Notes under the pieces: generated by a model
Databases searched by the model: none
The model's input: only the letters and a program-made list of their open reading frames with translations
What the model was told of the DNA's origin: nothing
Part shown: in pieces, positions 7,715-15,511 of the stretch
How positions within the stretch are numbered: the stretch's first letter is position 1
Layout: each line of letters starts with the position of its first letter
Translations under genes and position numbers: made by a program
From: Syntrophaceae bacterium UBA5619
GTDB lineage: Bacteria > Desulfobacterota > Syntrophia > Syntrophales > UBA5619
Length of the DNA: 23,035 bases
Assembly (NCBI GenBank): GCA_002424545.1
Contig: DIKL01000096.1
Location: 1-23,035, forward strand
Reading direction: 5' to 3'

Positions 7715-10090
7715 ATGAACCTGACCTGGAAAAATAAGCTCTTGATCGCTAGCGTCGTGCTGCTGTTGTGTTTGAACTTGGTTTACGGAATAAATTTGAC
7801 TCCCAATGCGCTATCGATAGAAGTGGAAAGAATGCAGCCGGAAGAAGAGGACCTCTATCAGGTCTATTATAACCGTGGAGGTGGTTTTAACGAGACAGAC
7901 TCCATCATCGCAACGACTCGACCGGATGAAAGGCAGGCGACGATCCATTTCTCCGGGTTCCCGGCCCTGCAAGTCAAATCGCTCCGTATTGACCCCGGCA
8001 AGCGAGAAGCGGCAATCCGGATAGCCTCCATCACACTCCAGCACGAGTATCGTGGCCTGAAAATGCGTGTTCCTCTTTATCAATGGACAGGAGAAAAGCT
8101 GATCACGGATTTTACACCCCTTCATCATATCCGCGATTGGGCGTTGACTGAACAGGGGCTTTCTTTGATGTCAACAGGGGATGACCCCTATTTTGTGTAT
8201 CGCAACAATTGGCAGACCATTTTGGATTCAGCCGCGATCATCGCTTCCCGCGTCTCGTGGCTTCTGTATGGCTGCTGCCTGCTGTTCGCGGCGGCGATCT
8301 ACGGAATATTGTCGTCTCGTCGAGTTTGTCGGCTGATTGTGACGTTCGTCAAAGCGTATGAGCGGATTTTCATCAACCTGCTCATTATGTTTGCGATGCT
8401 ATTGTCCTACCTGCTGTTCGCATCGCGTTTCTTGCCGGAAGGGATCAATTCTGTATTTGTGTCATCCATATGGATGTGGGTACTGGTGTTGCTGACGGTT
8501 GTTTTTTTGATGTTGTTAATCTTTGTAAGTGCTCTGAAAGAAAAACCATTCAAAAAATTGAAAAGCTTAGAGAGGTTCCAGGCTCAAGATGCTATTTTGC
8601 TGATGTTGCCGATCACCCCCATTGTTCAATATCTCATTTTGAATCAGAATACTCTGAAAGTTACGGATTTCATCATCATCCTGATATTTTTTATCGGGTT
8701 GGCTTTTATAGTGTCGTTGGTTGTACCATGGCTGCTGAGCATTGCGGGATCAAGAACCGTACTCATGTCCGTAGGATTAAGCTTGACCTATGTTCTCTTG
8801 AATATGAGTGCGCTGGCGTCGAATTTCAACTGGCATTTGGCTGGAGACCTGCCGATTCAGTCGAGCATTTTTATCGTCATCACAGCTTTTCTACTCTTCC
8901 TCTATAAGCTGGATCGAAAAAAAACATATTGGGTAGTCGCTTGTTTCTTCCTGTTTAATACCGCAATGACGATCGTCAAGATCATGAATGATCAGCCGAA
9001 AATCGCCGGTGCGAATGCAACAATTCCAACCATCTATTCATCGGTTGATGGGAAGCGAATCAAATCGACTCCGGATATCTTTCTGCTGGTATATGAATCC
9101 TATTCCAATCAGGAAACAATGCTTCATTACGGGTTCGATAACAGCGCACAAATACAGTTTTTGAAAGAACAAGGATTTACCATTTACCCCGGGACCTATT
9201 CAACGGGTAGTATGTCTTTGCATTCCATGGCTCGTGTACTGCATGTGACCAATCAGATCCGAGAGGATTTGCTGGGCAGGCATACCGCCGGCTCCAATGC
9301 CGTGTGCGACATTTTGAAATCCGCCGGGTACAAGACCATGGGTATTTTTGCCGTTGACTATTTTCTTGGAGGTCTCAAGATTTCTTATGATGACTGGTAT
9401 CCTCCTGTAAAAAAAATGTATCCGATATTCATCAAAGCAATCCTTGAGGGAGAGTTTAGATACAATGCCGGTTTTGATGCGATTCCATACTCATCCTATC
9501 TGCTTAAAAAAAGAGAGGTATTCACTCAAGAAGCGGAAGGGCCGGTTTTTTTATATACGCATAATCTATTGCCTGGACACACTCAGGAATCCGGTCGATG
9601 CATGCCTGATGATAAGGCAAAACATGTGGAAGGAATCAAGGACGCGAATCAGGAAATGAAAACCGACCTGGCCTTGCTGAGGAAGTCTCGACCGAACGCC
9701 ATCGTGATTGTAGCCGGGGATCATGGACCGTTCTTGACAAAAAACTGTTTCCGTCTGGAAGATTATAGTATCGATGATATTGACCGGCTCGATATCCAGG
9801 ATCGATACGGAACTTTCCTGGCTATTAAATGGCCGGAGAAGGGATGCGCCGCCAGATATGATATTCGAATTCTGCAGGATATATTCCCGGCTGTATTTGC
9901 GTGTCTGTTTAAGGATGACGCGATCTTCGAAGCGACGAGAATAGAAAGAGAAACGTTGTATGGATCGCCGCTTCATAGAATGAAGGTTGAATATGGCGTC
10001 ATACAAGTGGACAATAGAATTAGAATTGAAGATGGCCTCATACGGGGGGGCAAAGATGACGGGAAGCCTTTGTTCGAAGGGATAAGGTGA
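7715..10090 (+). CDS. Membrane sulfatase/phosphoethanolamine-transferase-superfamily protein
   Basis: This protein of about 791 residues starts with one membrane helix (about 8-27), followed by a soluble, probably periplasmic beta-rich domain (about 28-170). A run of hydrophobic helices (about 175-430) comes next, then a C-terminal alkaline-phosphatase-superfamily domain (about 450-730). Metal-site motifs are FLLVYESYSN (Glu near 458), a Ser/Thr-rich STGSMSLHSM stretch that could hold the nucleophile, YTHNLLPGHT and VAGDHG (Asp669-His670). Known relatives (EptA, LtaS, OpgE types) move phosphoethanolamine or phosphoglycerol from phospholipid to glycans outside the membrane. The large extra N-terminal membrane region is unusual for those groups. 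I chose the ATG at 7715; a TTG lies at 7709, and neither has a good ribosome site. Low GC sets it apart from upstream genes. True sulfatase activity is less likely than transfer, but the substrate cannot be told. Confidence 0.8.
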   Translation: MNLTWKNKLLIASVVLLLCLNLVYGINLTPNALSIEVERMQPEEEDLYQVYYNRGGGFNETDSIIATTRPDERQATIHFSGFPALQVKSLRIDPGKREAAIRIASITLQHEYRGLKMRVPLYQWTGEKLITDFTPLHHIRDWALTEQGLSLMSTGDDPYFVYRNNWQTILDSAAIIASRVSWLLYGCCLLFAAAIYGILSSRRVCRLIVTFVKAYERIFINLLIMFAMLLSYLLFASRFLPEGINSVFVSSIWMWVLVLLTVVFLMLLIFVSALKEKPFKKLKSLERFQAQDAILLMLPITPIVQYLILNQNTLKVTDFIIILIFFIGLAFIVSLVVPWLLSIAGSRTVLMSVGLSLTYVLLNMSALASNFNWHLAGDLPIQSSIFIVITAFLLFLYKLDRKKTYWVVACFFLFNTAMTIVKIMNDQPKIAGANATIPTIYSSVDGKRIKSTPDIFLLVYESYSNQETMLHYGFDNSAQIQFLKEQGFTIYPGTYSTGSMSLHSMARVLHVTNQIREDLLGRHTAGSNAVCDILKSAGYKTMGIFAVDYFLGGLKISYDDWYPPVKKMYPIFIKAILEGEFRYNAGFDAIPYSSYLLKKREVFTQEAEGPVFLYTHNLLPGHTQESGRCMPDDKAKHVEGIKDANQEMKTDLALLRKSRPNAIVIVAGDHGPFLTKNCFRLEDYSIDDIDRLDIQDRYGTFLAIKWPEKGCAARYDIRILQDIFPAVFACLFKDDAIFEATRIERETLYGSPLHRMKVEYGVIQVDNRIRIEDGLIRGGKDDGKPLFEGIR

Positions 10091-10123
10091 CCGACATGGC
10101 GGCCGCACATTTACGTTAAAAAA

Positions 10124-10130
10124 AGAGGAG
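10124..10130 (+). promoter_or_regulatory. Strong ribosome binding site of the YLDPGTGS gene
   Basis: AGAGGAG lies 7 bases before the ATG at 10138. It is far better than the sites of the genes on either side, which suggests that the small protein is made in larger amounts than its neighbours. Confidence 0.7.
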
Positions 10131-10137
10131 ATAACAG

Positions 10138-10377
10138 ATGAAACGCATCACAGGGATAGCAGGGATTACTTTGATCATCGTAATGATTATCAGTCGTCCG
10201 GCACATGCCTATCTTGATCCGGGCACAGGCAGCATGCTGATCCAGGCAGCTATTGCGATCATTGCGGCCGGCAGTTTGTTTCTAAGCATGTTCTGGAAGC
10301 GGGTAAAAGCCTTCTTGAATAAAATTTTTGGCAGTAAAGAAGCAACGGGGGATCAGCACAACGATGAGCATGAATAA
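10138..10377 (+). CDS. Small exported membrane protein with YLDPGTGS motif
   Basis: This 79-residue protein has a signal-like N-terminus (MKRITGIAGITLIIVMIISRP) with a likely cut after AHA. The next residues, YLDPGTGSM, would then be the mature N-terminus. One membrane helix follows (about 32-52), then a basic stretch (KRVKAFLNKIFG) and an acidic, His-containing tail. From memory, short proteins with this YLDPGTGS motif just after a signal peptide recur in many bacteria near polysaccharide genes, but I know of no assigned function. The start is secure because of the strong ribosome site. Its end overlaps the methyltransferase start by 14 bases, so the two are probably translationally coupled. 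A role as a small partner of the upstream transferase is inference. Confidence 0.8.
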   Translation: MKRITGIAGITLIIVMIISRPAHAYLDPGTGSMLIQAAIAIIAAGSLFLSMFWKRVKAFLNKIFGSKEATGDQHNDEHE

Positions 10378-11755
10378 CGGATCATTCCGAGATCCTTCAG
10401 GTAAGGTGTTCAGCATCGATGGCGAGATTTACCGGAGCATATTCGCGCCCGGGGTCAAGGATTTTGAGGCCGCAAGGGATGCCGGCATGTACCGGCGCCT
10501 GATATCGGCAGGCTTGTTGACGCCGTATGAAGAGATTGCTGAGAGAGATTTTACACCAGAAGGCACGGTCCATTGTTTACATCATCCGCGCCTGCCGTTC
10601 GTCAGTTATCCCTGGGAATGGTCGTTTTCAATGCTGAAAGATGCGGCCCTGCTGCACCTGGACATCATGGAGCAGCTTGTTCCCCAGGGTTTTTGGCTGC
10701 GGGATGCCAGCGCCTTTAATGTGCAATACGATGGAGACCGTTTGCGTCTGATTGATACCCTATCGATTGGTCAGCGCATTCCGAATAGTCCCTGGGTGGC
10801 CTATCGTCAATTCTGTGCGCATTTTTTGGCGCCCCTGGCGATGGCCGCGTATGGCGATGTTCGCACCCTCGGCCTTTGGCGCAATTATATCGATGGGTAC
10901 CCATTGGATTTGGCAGTGAATATGCTGCCGGCCTGGCGACGGTACCTGCCGGGATTGTTAATGCACCTTACCCTTCATGCACGCTTTCAGAACCGGGCGG
11001 ATCGAAAAGAAGATCTCGGTAAACAGGTCACGGCCCGAACGCCAAAAGTATCTGATACGGGGTTGATAGGGATTATCCGTTCGCTACGGCACGTGCTCAC
11101 GGGCATCAGATGGAAACGTTCTTCCAAAATATGGGAATCCTATAAGGATATCCGAACATATCAGGCGGAAGATGTTGCGGCGAAATCCGAATACGTTGAG
11201 AAGATTGTTCGACGATTGAGACCGGGGATCGTCTGGGATTTAGGGGCGAATGTAGGCGAATTTTCAATGATTGCGGCTGCCGGTGGGGCTTTTGTGGTGA
11301 GTGTCGAAGGGGACCCGGCCTGTGTAGAGCATCTTTACCAACGTGTGTTTCATACCAAAGAAACGAAGCATGTCCTGCCCCTGACGATGGATCTCGCCAA
11401 TCCCTCGCCCGGCTTGGGGTGGGATAGTTGTGAGCGATTCAGTTTAAAGGAACGCGGCCCTGCCGATCTGCTGCTGGCACTGGCACTGATCCACCATCTG
11501 GTCTTTTCCAGTTGTGTGCCTTTGGAGAGCATTGCGAAATGGGTTTCCAGTCTTACAAAATATGCGCTCATAGAATTTGTGCCCCCGACGGATCCGATGG
11601 TTCAGAAACTTTTACAAAACAGAGGTGCAAACCATCTTCCGTATGATTTGAATGTATTTCTGTCCAGCTTCAATGCCTATTTCCATATCGAAGATCAGAT
11701 GACCCTCAATAATGGGCGAATCGTATATCTGTATGTCCGTAAAACCGATGCCTAA
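10364..11755 (+). CDS. SAM-dependent methyltransferase with kinase-like N-terminal half
   Basis: This protein is about 463 residues long. The C-terminal half (about 280-455) is a class I methyltransferase with motif I VWDLGANVGEFS (Asp292) and an acidic strand end VVSVEGD, then LLLALALIHHLV. The N-terminal half (about 1-220) resembles parts of nodulation-associated methyltransferases. It carries LRDASAFNVQY and RLIDTLS, giving Asp114, Asn119 and Asp131, the spacing of the catalytic loop and metal aspartate of protein or aminoglycoside kinases. I see no convincing glycine-rich ATP loop. The likely substrate is a sugar or lipid-linked glycan, judged from context only. The ATG at 10364 is chosen; ATG 10370 is also possible, and the 10328 ATG would overlap the previous gene by 50 bases. 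The product lacks signal or membrane segments and should be cytoplasmic. Confidence 0.8.
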   Translation: MSMNNGSFRDPSGKVFSIDGEIYRSIFAPGVKDFEAARDAGMYRRLISAGLLTPYEEIAERDFTPEGTVHCLHHPRLPFVSYPWEWSFSMLKDAALLHLDIMEQLVPQGFWLRDASAFNVQYDGDRLRLIDTLSIGQRIPNSPWVAYRQFCAHFLAPLAMAAYGDVRTLGLWRNYIDGYPLDLAVNMLPAWRRYLPGLLMHLTLHARFQNRADRKEDLGKQVTARTPKVSDTGLIGIIRSLRHVLTGIRWKRSSKIWESYKDIRTYQAEDVAAKSEYVEKIVRRLRPGIVWDLGANVGEFSMIAAAGGAFVVSVEGDPACVEHLYQRVFHTKETKHVLPLTMDLANPSPGLGWDSCERFSLKERGPADLLLALALIHHLVFSSCVPLESIAKWVSSLTKYALIEFVPPTDPMVQKLLQNRGANHLPYDLNVFLSSFNAYFHIEDQMTLNNGRIVYLYVRKTDA

Positions 11756-12695
11756 ACTGAGTCCGCCCCTTGCTGCGCAAACCTCCGATAAGGTTTGTGC
11801 CGTTGTGATCACGTACTTTCCCGATGCCGATTTTCCGGAACGGCTGGCGAAAATCGCCGCACAGGTTTCCCGCGTGATCGTCGTGGACAACGGCACAACC
11901 GGGGAGTCCGGGTTGCATCTGGAGACGGCCCTGGGCGTTGGAGGAACCGTAACCTGTATCCGCAATGGTGAGAATCTCGGCATTGCGGCTGCCCTCAATC
12001 GGGGAATCCGACGGGGGATTTCCGAAGACAGGGATTGCTCCTGGGCCGTCACCTTCGATCAGGACAGTCTGCCGGCCGCGGGAATGGTCGAGAAGATGCT
12101 GCGGATCTGGAGATCCTATCCGGACCAGGACAAACTCATGCTCGCAGGTCCCCGAACGGTTTTCGTCGACGACACCTCCCGGCCGGATCCGACCCCGGAT
12201 CGATCCTGGCGGGAGGTGACCCATGTGATCACATCCGGAAGCCTCATTCCCCGGCGGGCTTTCGAGTTGGCCGGATACTACAATGAGGATCTCTTTATTG
12301 ATTATGTTGATATCGAATATTGCCTGCGTCTGAGAACTCTCGGCTATCGGGTCATCGAGGTCCTTGATACCGAGATTCTGCATCACATGGGACGACTGGA
12401 GGAGCGCCTCTTTTGCGGAGAGAAAGTCCATCCCACCCATCACCCCCCGCAGAGGCGATATTACCAGTTTCGGAACCTTATTCTTCTCCATCGTCAATAC
12501 CGGAAAGCCCAGCCCTCTTCGTGCCGAAAGAACAACTTCATTCTGTTCAAAATCCTGATCCTGATCCTGCTCTATGAACGTCAGCGGTTGCGGAGCATAG
12601 CCCAGATCGTGAGGGGGATCCTCCACGGTCTGTTGGGAAGGGCCGGCCGTCAGGGTGAAAAATCTTACGTTCCGCTTCCGATGAAACCTTTCTGA
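11748..12695 (+). CDS. GT2 glycosyltransferase, rhamnosyltransferase-like
   Basis: This protein of about 315 residues has a single family 2 domain. It opens with VCAVVITYFPD, then VIVVDNGTTG, ENLGIAAALNRGI and the metal-binding TFDQDS (Asp104, Asp106), and later DLFIDYVDIEYCLRLR and ILHHMGR. The overall pattern resembles RfbF-type dTDP-rhamnose transferases, although the donor sugar cannot be proved from sequence. A hydrophobic stretch near the C-terminus (FILFKILILILLYE) suggests membrane contact. The ATG at 11748 overlaps the methyltransferase stop by 8 bases. In-frame ATGs at 11733 and 11712 are alternatives, and none has a clear ribosome site, so translation probably depends on coupling. 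Base composition returns to the high-GC pattern within this gene. Confidence 0.88.
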   Translation: MPKLSPPLAAQTSDKVCAVVITYFPDADFPERLAKIAAQVSRVIVVDNGTTGESGLHLETALGVGGTVTCIRNGENLGIAAALNRGIRRGISEDRDCSWAVTFDQDSLPAAGMVEKMLRIWRSYPDQDKLMLAGPRTVFVDDTSRPDPTPDRSWREVTHVITSGSLIPRRAFELAGYYNEDLFIDYVDIEYCLRLRTLGYRVIEVLDTEILHHMGRLEERLFCGEKVHPTHHPPQRRYYQFRNLILLHRQYRKAQPSSCRKNNFILFKILILILLYERQRLRSIAQIVRGILHGLLGRAGRQGEKSYVPLPMKPF

Positions 12696-12707
12696 CGGGA
12701 CTCATTG

Positions 12708-13688
12708 ATGACTGAACAGGTTCGCATCATCGTCGTGAACTGGAATGGAAGGTCGTTTCTGGAAGAGTGTCTGCAAGGCCTCCGGAGGCAGACCTATCGG
12801 TCCTTCTCGGTCGTTTTGGTCGACAATGGATCTACGGACGGTTCCCCGGCGATGGTCCGTGAACGCTTTCCGGAGGTTCAGTTGATTGCGCTGCCGGTAA
12901 ACCGGGGTTTTGCCGGAGGCAACAATTGCGCGTTGCGAGATTTGTCGACTCCTTATGTCGCCCTTCTCAATAACGATGCCGTCGCAGCGCCTGATTGGCT
13001 GGGGTATCTCGTCGAGGCGCTGGAACAGACGAAAGAGGCCGGCTTTGCGGCCTCCAAGATGCTCTATTACGATCGGTCGGAGGTGATCGACCGCTGTGGC
13101 GACGGCTATACGAGGGCCGGCGTCGGGCTCTTGCGCGGCCGCGGCGAGCCGGCTGGGCATTACAGCCGACGGGAATGGATCTTCGGCGCCTGCGCGGGAG
13201 CAGCCCTGTACCGAACGGATATGCTGAAGGATATCGGACTGTTCGATGAAGATTTCTTCCTGATTTATGAGGATATGGATCTGAGCTTCCGCGCCCAACT
13301 GCGGGGGTACCGGTGCCTGTACGTTCCCGAGGCCAAGGTCCTGCACCGGACCAGCAGCAGTCTCGTGTACGATTCTCCGGTTTCCGTGTACTACGGTCAC
13401 CGGAACCTGGAGTGGAACTATCTTCAAAACATGCCGGGCCGTCTGATCCTCCGGACGATCCTGCCCCATCTTTTCTATGATCTGGCCGCTTTTTGCTATT
13501 TTACCGTTCACGGGCGCGGTTGGGATTATCTCCGGGCCAAGGGAGATGCTTTGAAGGGTTTTCGAAGGGCCTGGGGAAAGCGGAAACATGCGCAGGAAGG
13601 CCGACGTGTAAGTAATGAATATATCTGGAGCCTTTTTGCCAGGGAGAGGGTTTTCCCCAGGCTCATGAAAAGGTTGCGGGAAAAATGA
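12708..13688 (+). CDS. GT2 glycosyltransferase (WcaA/WbbL-like)
   Basis: This protein of about 326 residues has a GT2 domain with VRIIVVNWNGRSFLEECL at the N-terminus, VVLVDNGSTDGS, NRGFAGGNN and the metal motif LLNNDAV (Asp90), followed by IFGACAGAALYRTDML and GLFDEDFFLIYEDMDLSFR. These patterns are typical of rhamnosyl- or other hexosyltransferases of O-antigen clusters. The C-terminal region (about 225-326) is basic with aromatic hydrophobic segments and may bind the membrane. The gene starts 12 bases after the preceding stop. I chose the ATG at 12708, with TTG 12705 directly before it, and a weak GGGA lies upstream. Acceptor and linkage cannot be assigned. Confidence 0.9.
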   Translation: MTEQVRIIVVNWNGRSFLEECLQGLRRQTYRSFSVVLVDNGSTDGSPAMVRERFPEVQLIALPVNRGFAGGNNCALRDLSTPYVALLNNDAVAAPDWLGYLVEALEQTKEAGFAASKMLYYDRSEVIDRCGDGYTRAGVGLLRGRGEPAGHYSRREWIFGACAGAALYRTDMLKDIGLFDEDFFLIYEDMDLSFRAQLRGYRCLYVPEAKVLHRTSSSLVYDSPVSVYYGHRNLEWNYLQNMPGRLILRTILPHLFYDLAAFCYFTVHGRGWDYLRAKGDALKGFRRAWGKRKHAQEGRRVSNEYIWSLFARERVFPRLMKRLREK

Positions 13689-13703
13689 GAGAAAAATCGT
13701 TCC

Positions 13704-14507
13704 ATGGTAAAAGATAATTTGAATGGTCGTATTTTATGGGACTGCACGGCGTCGATGGTCCTCTATCGAAACCCGCCGGCGATGATCAGGAAGGCAGCGG
13801 CGGGTTTTTTGGACAGCGAATGTTCCGTGCAACTCACGGTTGTCGATAACTCGCCCACACCCGATTTGCGTTCCGCATTCGACGGTCTTCCCGTATCGTA
13901 TCATTTTTCCGGCGAAAACGTCGGCTACGGCAAGGCGCACAACTGGGCGATCGCCCATGCCGAGCCGTCCAGGTACCATCTGGTGCTCAATCCCGATATC
14001 GTCATCCCCCCCGGCACGATCCGGTCGCTGAGTACATTCATGGACGGTCATCCGGATGTGGGAATGGTTTGCCCGCGGATCTTGAACGAGAACGGAACGG
14101 ATCAATATCTGAACAAACGCTACCCCAGCGTCATGGATTTCTTCATCCGGCGATTTGTGCCGAATCTCTTCCGGTCTCTGTTCCGGCGCCGTTTGGATCG
14201 CTATGAGATGCGGGATGTCGGGTACGACAAGATATGTGATGTGGAGGTGATGAGCGGAGCGTTCATGCTTTGCCGTACCCCGGTATTGAAGGCGGTGGGC
14301 GGATTTGATCCGCGTTATTTCCTGTACCTCGAAGACTTTGATCTGAGCCGCAAGTTCCAACGAAACGGATTTAGGACCGTTTATTGTCCCGATGTCGCCG
14401 TGATCCATTACTGGAGGCGAGATTCTCATAAGAATGTCAAAATGACCTGGATGTTTATGGTCAGCATGTACCGTTATTTCAGCAAATGGGGGTGGAAATG
14501 GCTATAG
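13704..14507 (+). CDS. GT2 glycosyltransferase, short form
   Basis: This 267-residue protein is a GT2 enzyme close in pattern to O-antigen rhamnosyltransferases: CTASMVLYRNPPAM, LTVVDNSP, GENVGYGKAHNWAI, the metal motif LNPDIVIPPG (Asp98), VMSGAFMLCRTPVL and GGFDPRYFLYLEDFDLSRKF. The family core is complete, and the protein ends soon after it without the long C-terminal tail of the two GT2 genes upstream. The ATG at 13704 follows the previous stop by 15 bases and has no good ribosome site. Its last 10 bases overlap the epimerase start. It probably adds one sugar on the cytoplasmic face of the membrane; donor and acceptor are unknown. Confidence 0.9.
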   Translation: MVKDNLNGRILWDCTASMVLYRNPPAMIRKAAAGFLDSECSVQLTVVDNSPTPDLRSAFDGLPVSYHFSGENVGYGKAHNWAIAHAEPSRYHLVLNPDIVIPPGTIRSLSTFMDGHPDVGMVCPRILNENGTDQYLNKRYPSVMDFFIRRFVPNLFRSLFRRRLDRYEMRDVGYDKICDVEVMSGAFMLCRTPVLKAVGGFDPRYFLYLEDFDLSRKFQRNGFRTVYCPDVAVIHYWRRDSHKNVKMTWMFMVSMYRYFSKWGWKWL

Positions 14508-15511
14508 CAAAGCGTCGCCCCCTGGTTGTGATTACCGGCGCCACCGGCGCGGTCGGGCCCCTGGTCGTTCAAGCTTTTCGCGCGGAGGGTTATTCCATTC
14601 GCACCCTCTCCCTCGATCCTCCGCTCGCGGGCGCCTGGCCCGATGATGTCGAAACCATCCTGGGCGATGTCACCGATCGCGCGGTTGTAAACGCCGCGTT
14701 GCAGGGCGCCGAATCGGTGGTTCACCTGGCGGCCCTGCTGCATATCATCGATCCCTCCCCGGCCTTGCGGGAGCGATACGAACGAATCAATGTGGGGGGA
14801 ACTTCGAACGTGGTTGCGGCGGCGATTCAGGCCGGCGTCCGGCGGCTTGTGTTCTTCAGCACGATCGCCGTTTATGGTCGGTCGGGAGGGCGGGTATTGA
14901 CGGAGGATGCCCCGCCATGCCCCGACACATTCTACGCCCGGACCAAACTGGCGGCGGAAAAAATCGTGTTGGAAGCCAAGGGTAGGGACGGCGAACGGAT
15001 TGGGGTTGTCTTGCGCCTGGGTACGGTGTATGGAAGCAGGGTGAAAGGTAATTTTCAGCGCCTTGTGCATTCCCTGGCGAGAGGCTGTTTCATCCCGGTC
15101 GGAGCGGGTTCCAACCGGCGGACGCTGATTTATGACCGGGATGCGGCGCGTGCGGCCGTGTTGGCGGCCGAGCAGCCGGAGGCCGCGGGCCGGATTTTCA
15201 ACGTGACGGACGGGGAGTTTCATGCCATGAACGCCATCATTGTAGCCATCTGCGAAGCCCTCGGGCGCAGGCCGCCGCGTTGGATGTTGCCGGCGGGTCC
15301 CGTTCGCTGCCTGGCAGGTTTGCTGGAGGATTGCGGCCGGTTTTTCGGTTTCCGATCGCCCGTGGTTCGGGCGACAATCGATAAGTACACGGAGGATATG
15401 GCCGTGGATGGAAGTTGTTTTCACGCCGGGATCGGTTTCGTGCCTCAGTACGATCTGGCGATGGGATGGCGGGAGACCGTGGCTGAAATGCGGCGTTCCG
15501 GAGAGATATGA
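14498..15511 (+). CDS. NAD-dependent epimerase/dehydratase (extended SDR)
   Basis: This protein of about 337 residues has the dinucleotide-binding motif TGATGAVG near the N-terminus, an acidic residue at the end of the second strand, a catalytic Ser/Thr region (FFSTIAVYG) and the active-site pair Tyr146/Lys150 in FYARTKLAAEK. The family converts nucleotide sugars, as in UDP-glucose 4-epimerase or the UDP-4-keto-6-deoxy-GlcNAc reductase WbpV. Its direct coupling to a WbpL/WecA-like transferase (stop and start share ATGA) makes a role in preparing that enzyme's amino-sugar substrate attractive, but this is inference. A 3-beta-hydroxysteroid-dehydrogenase-like activity on another substrate is possible. 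I chose the ATG at 14498 for its GGGGGTGG site; the ATG at 14486 would sit inside that purine run. Confidence 0.88.
   Translation: MAIAKRRPLVVITGATGAVGPLVVQAFRAEGYSIRTLSLDPPLAGAWPDDVETILGDVTDRAVVNAALQGAESVVHLAALLHIIDPSPALRERYERINVGGTSNVVAAAIQAGVRRLVFFSTIAVYGRSGGRVLTEDAPPCPDTFYARTKLAAEKIVLEAKGRDGERIGVVLRLGTVYGSRVKGNFQRLVHSLARGCFIPVGAGSNRRTLIYDRDAARAAVLAAEQPEAAGRIFNVTDGEFHAMNAIIVAICEALGRRPPRWMLPAGPVRCLAGLLEDCGRFFGFRSPVVRATIDKYTEDMAVDGSCFHAGIGFVPQYDLAMGWRETVAEMRRSGEI

Larger units (their letters stand above)
7684..11755 (+). other. AT-richer segment, probable horizontally acquired cassette
   Basis: Base use shifts here. Counted samples: line 8521-8580 has 20 G/C of 60, line 9061-9120 has 23, and line 11521-11580 has 23, against 37 of 60 in line 6901-6960 upstream. 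The methyltransferase gene is mixed (line 10621-10680 has 32). The segment holds three genes: an alkaline-phosphatase-superfamily membrane protein, a YLDPGTGS membrane protein and a kinase-like/methyltransferase fusion. No integrase, transposase, tRNA or flanking repeat is visible, so acquisition is inferred from composition alone. The exact edges are uncertain. Confidence 0.5.

Noticed and set aside
10096..10119. Seven-codon frame and GCGGCCGC palindrome between two genes
   Set aside because: The frame is too short, has no ribosome site, and a single eight-base palindrome is not evidence of a site in this composition.
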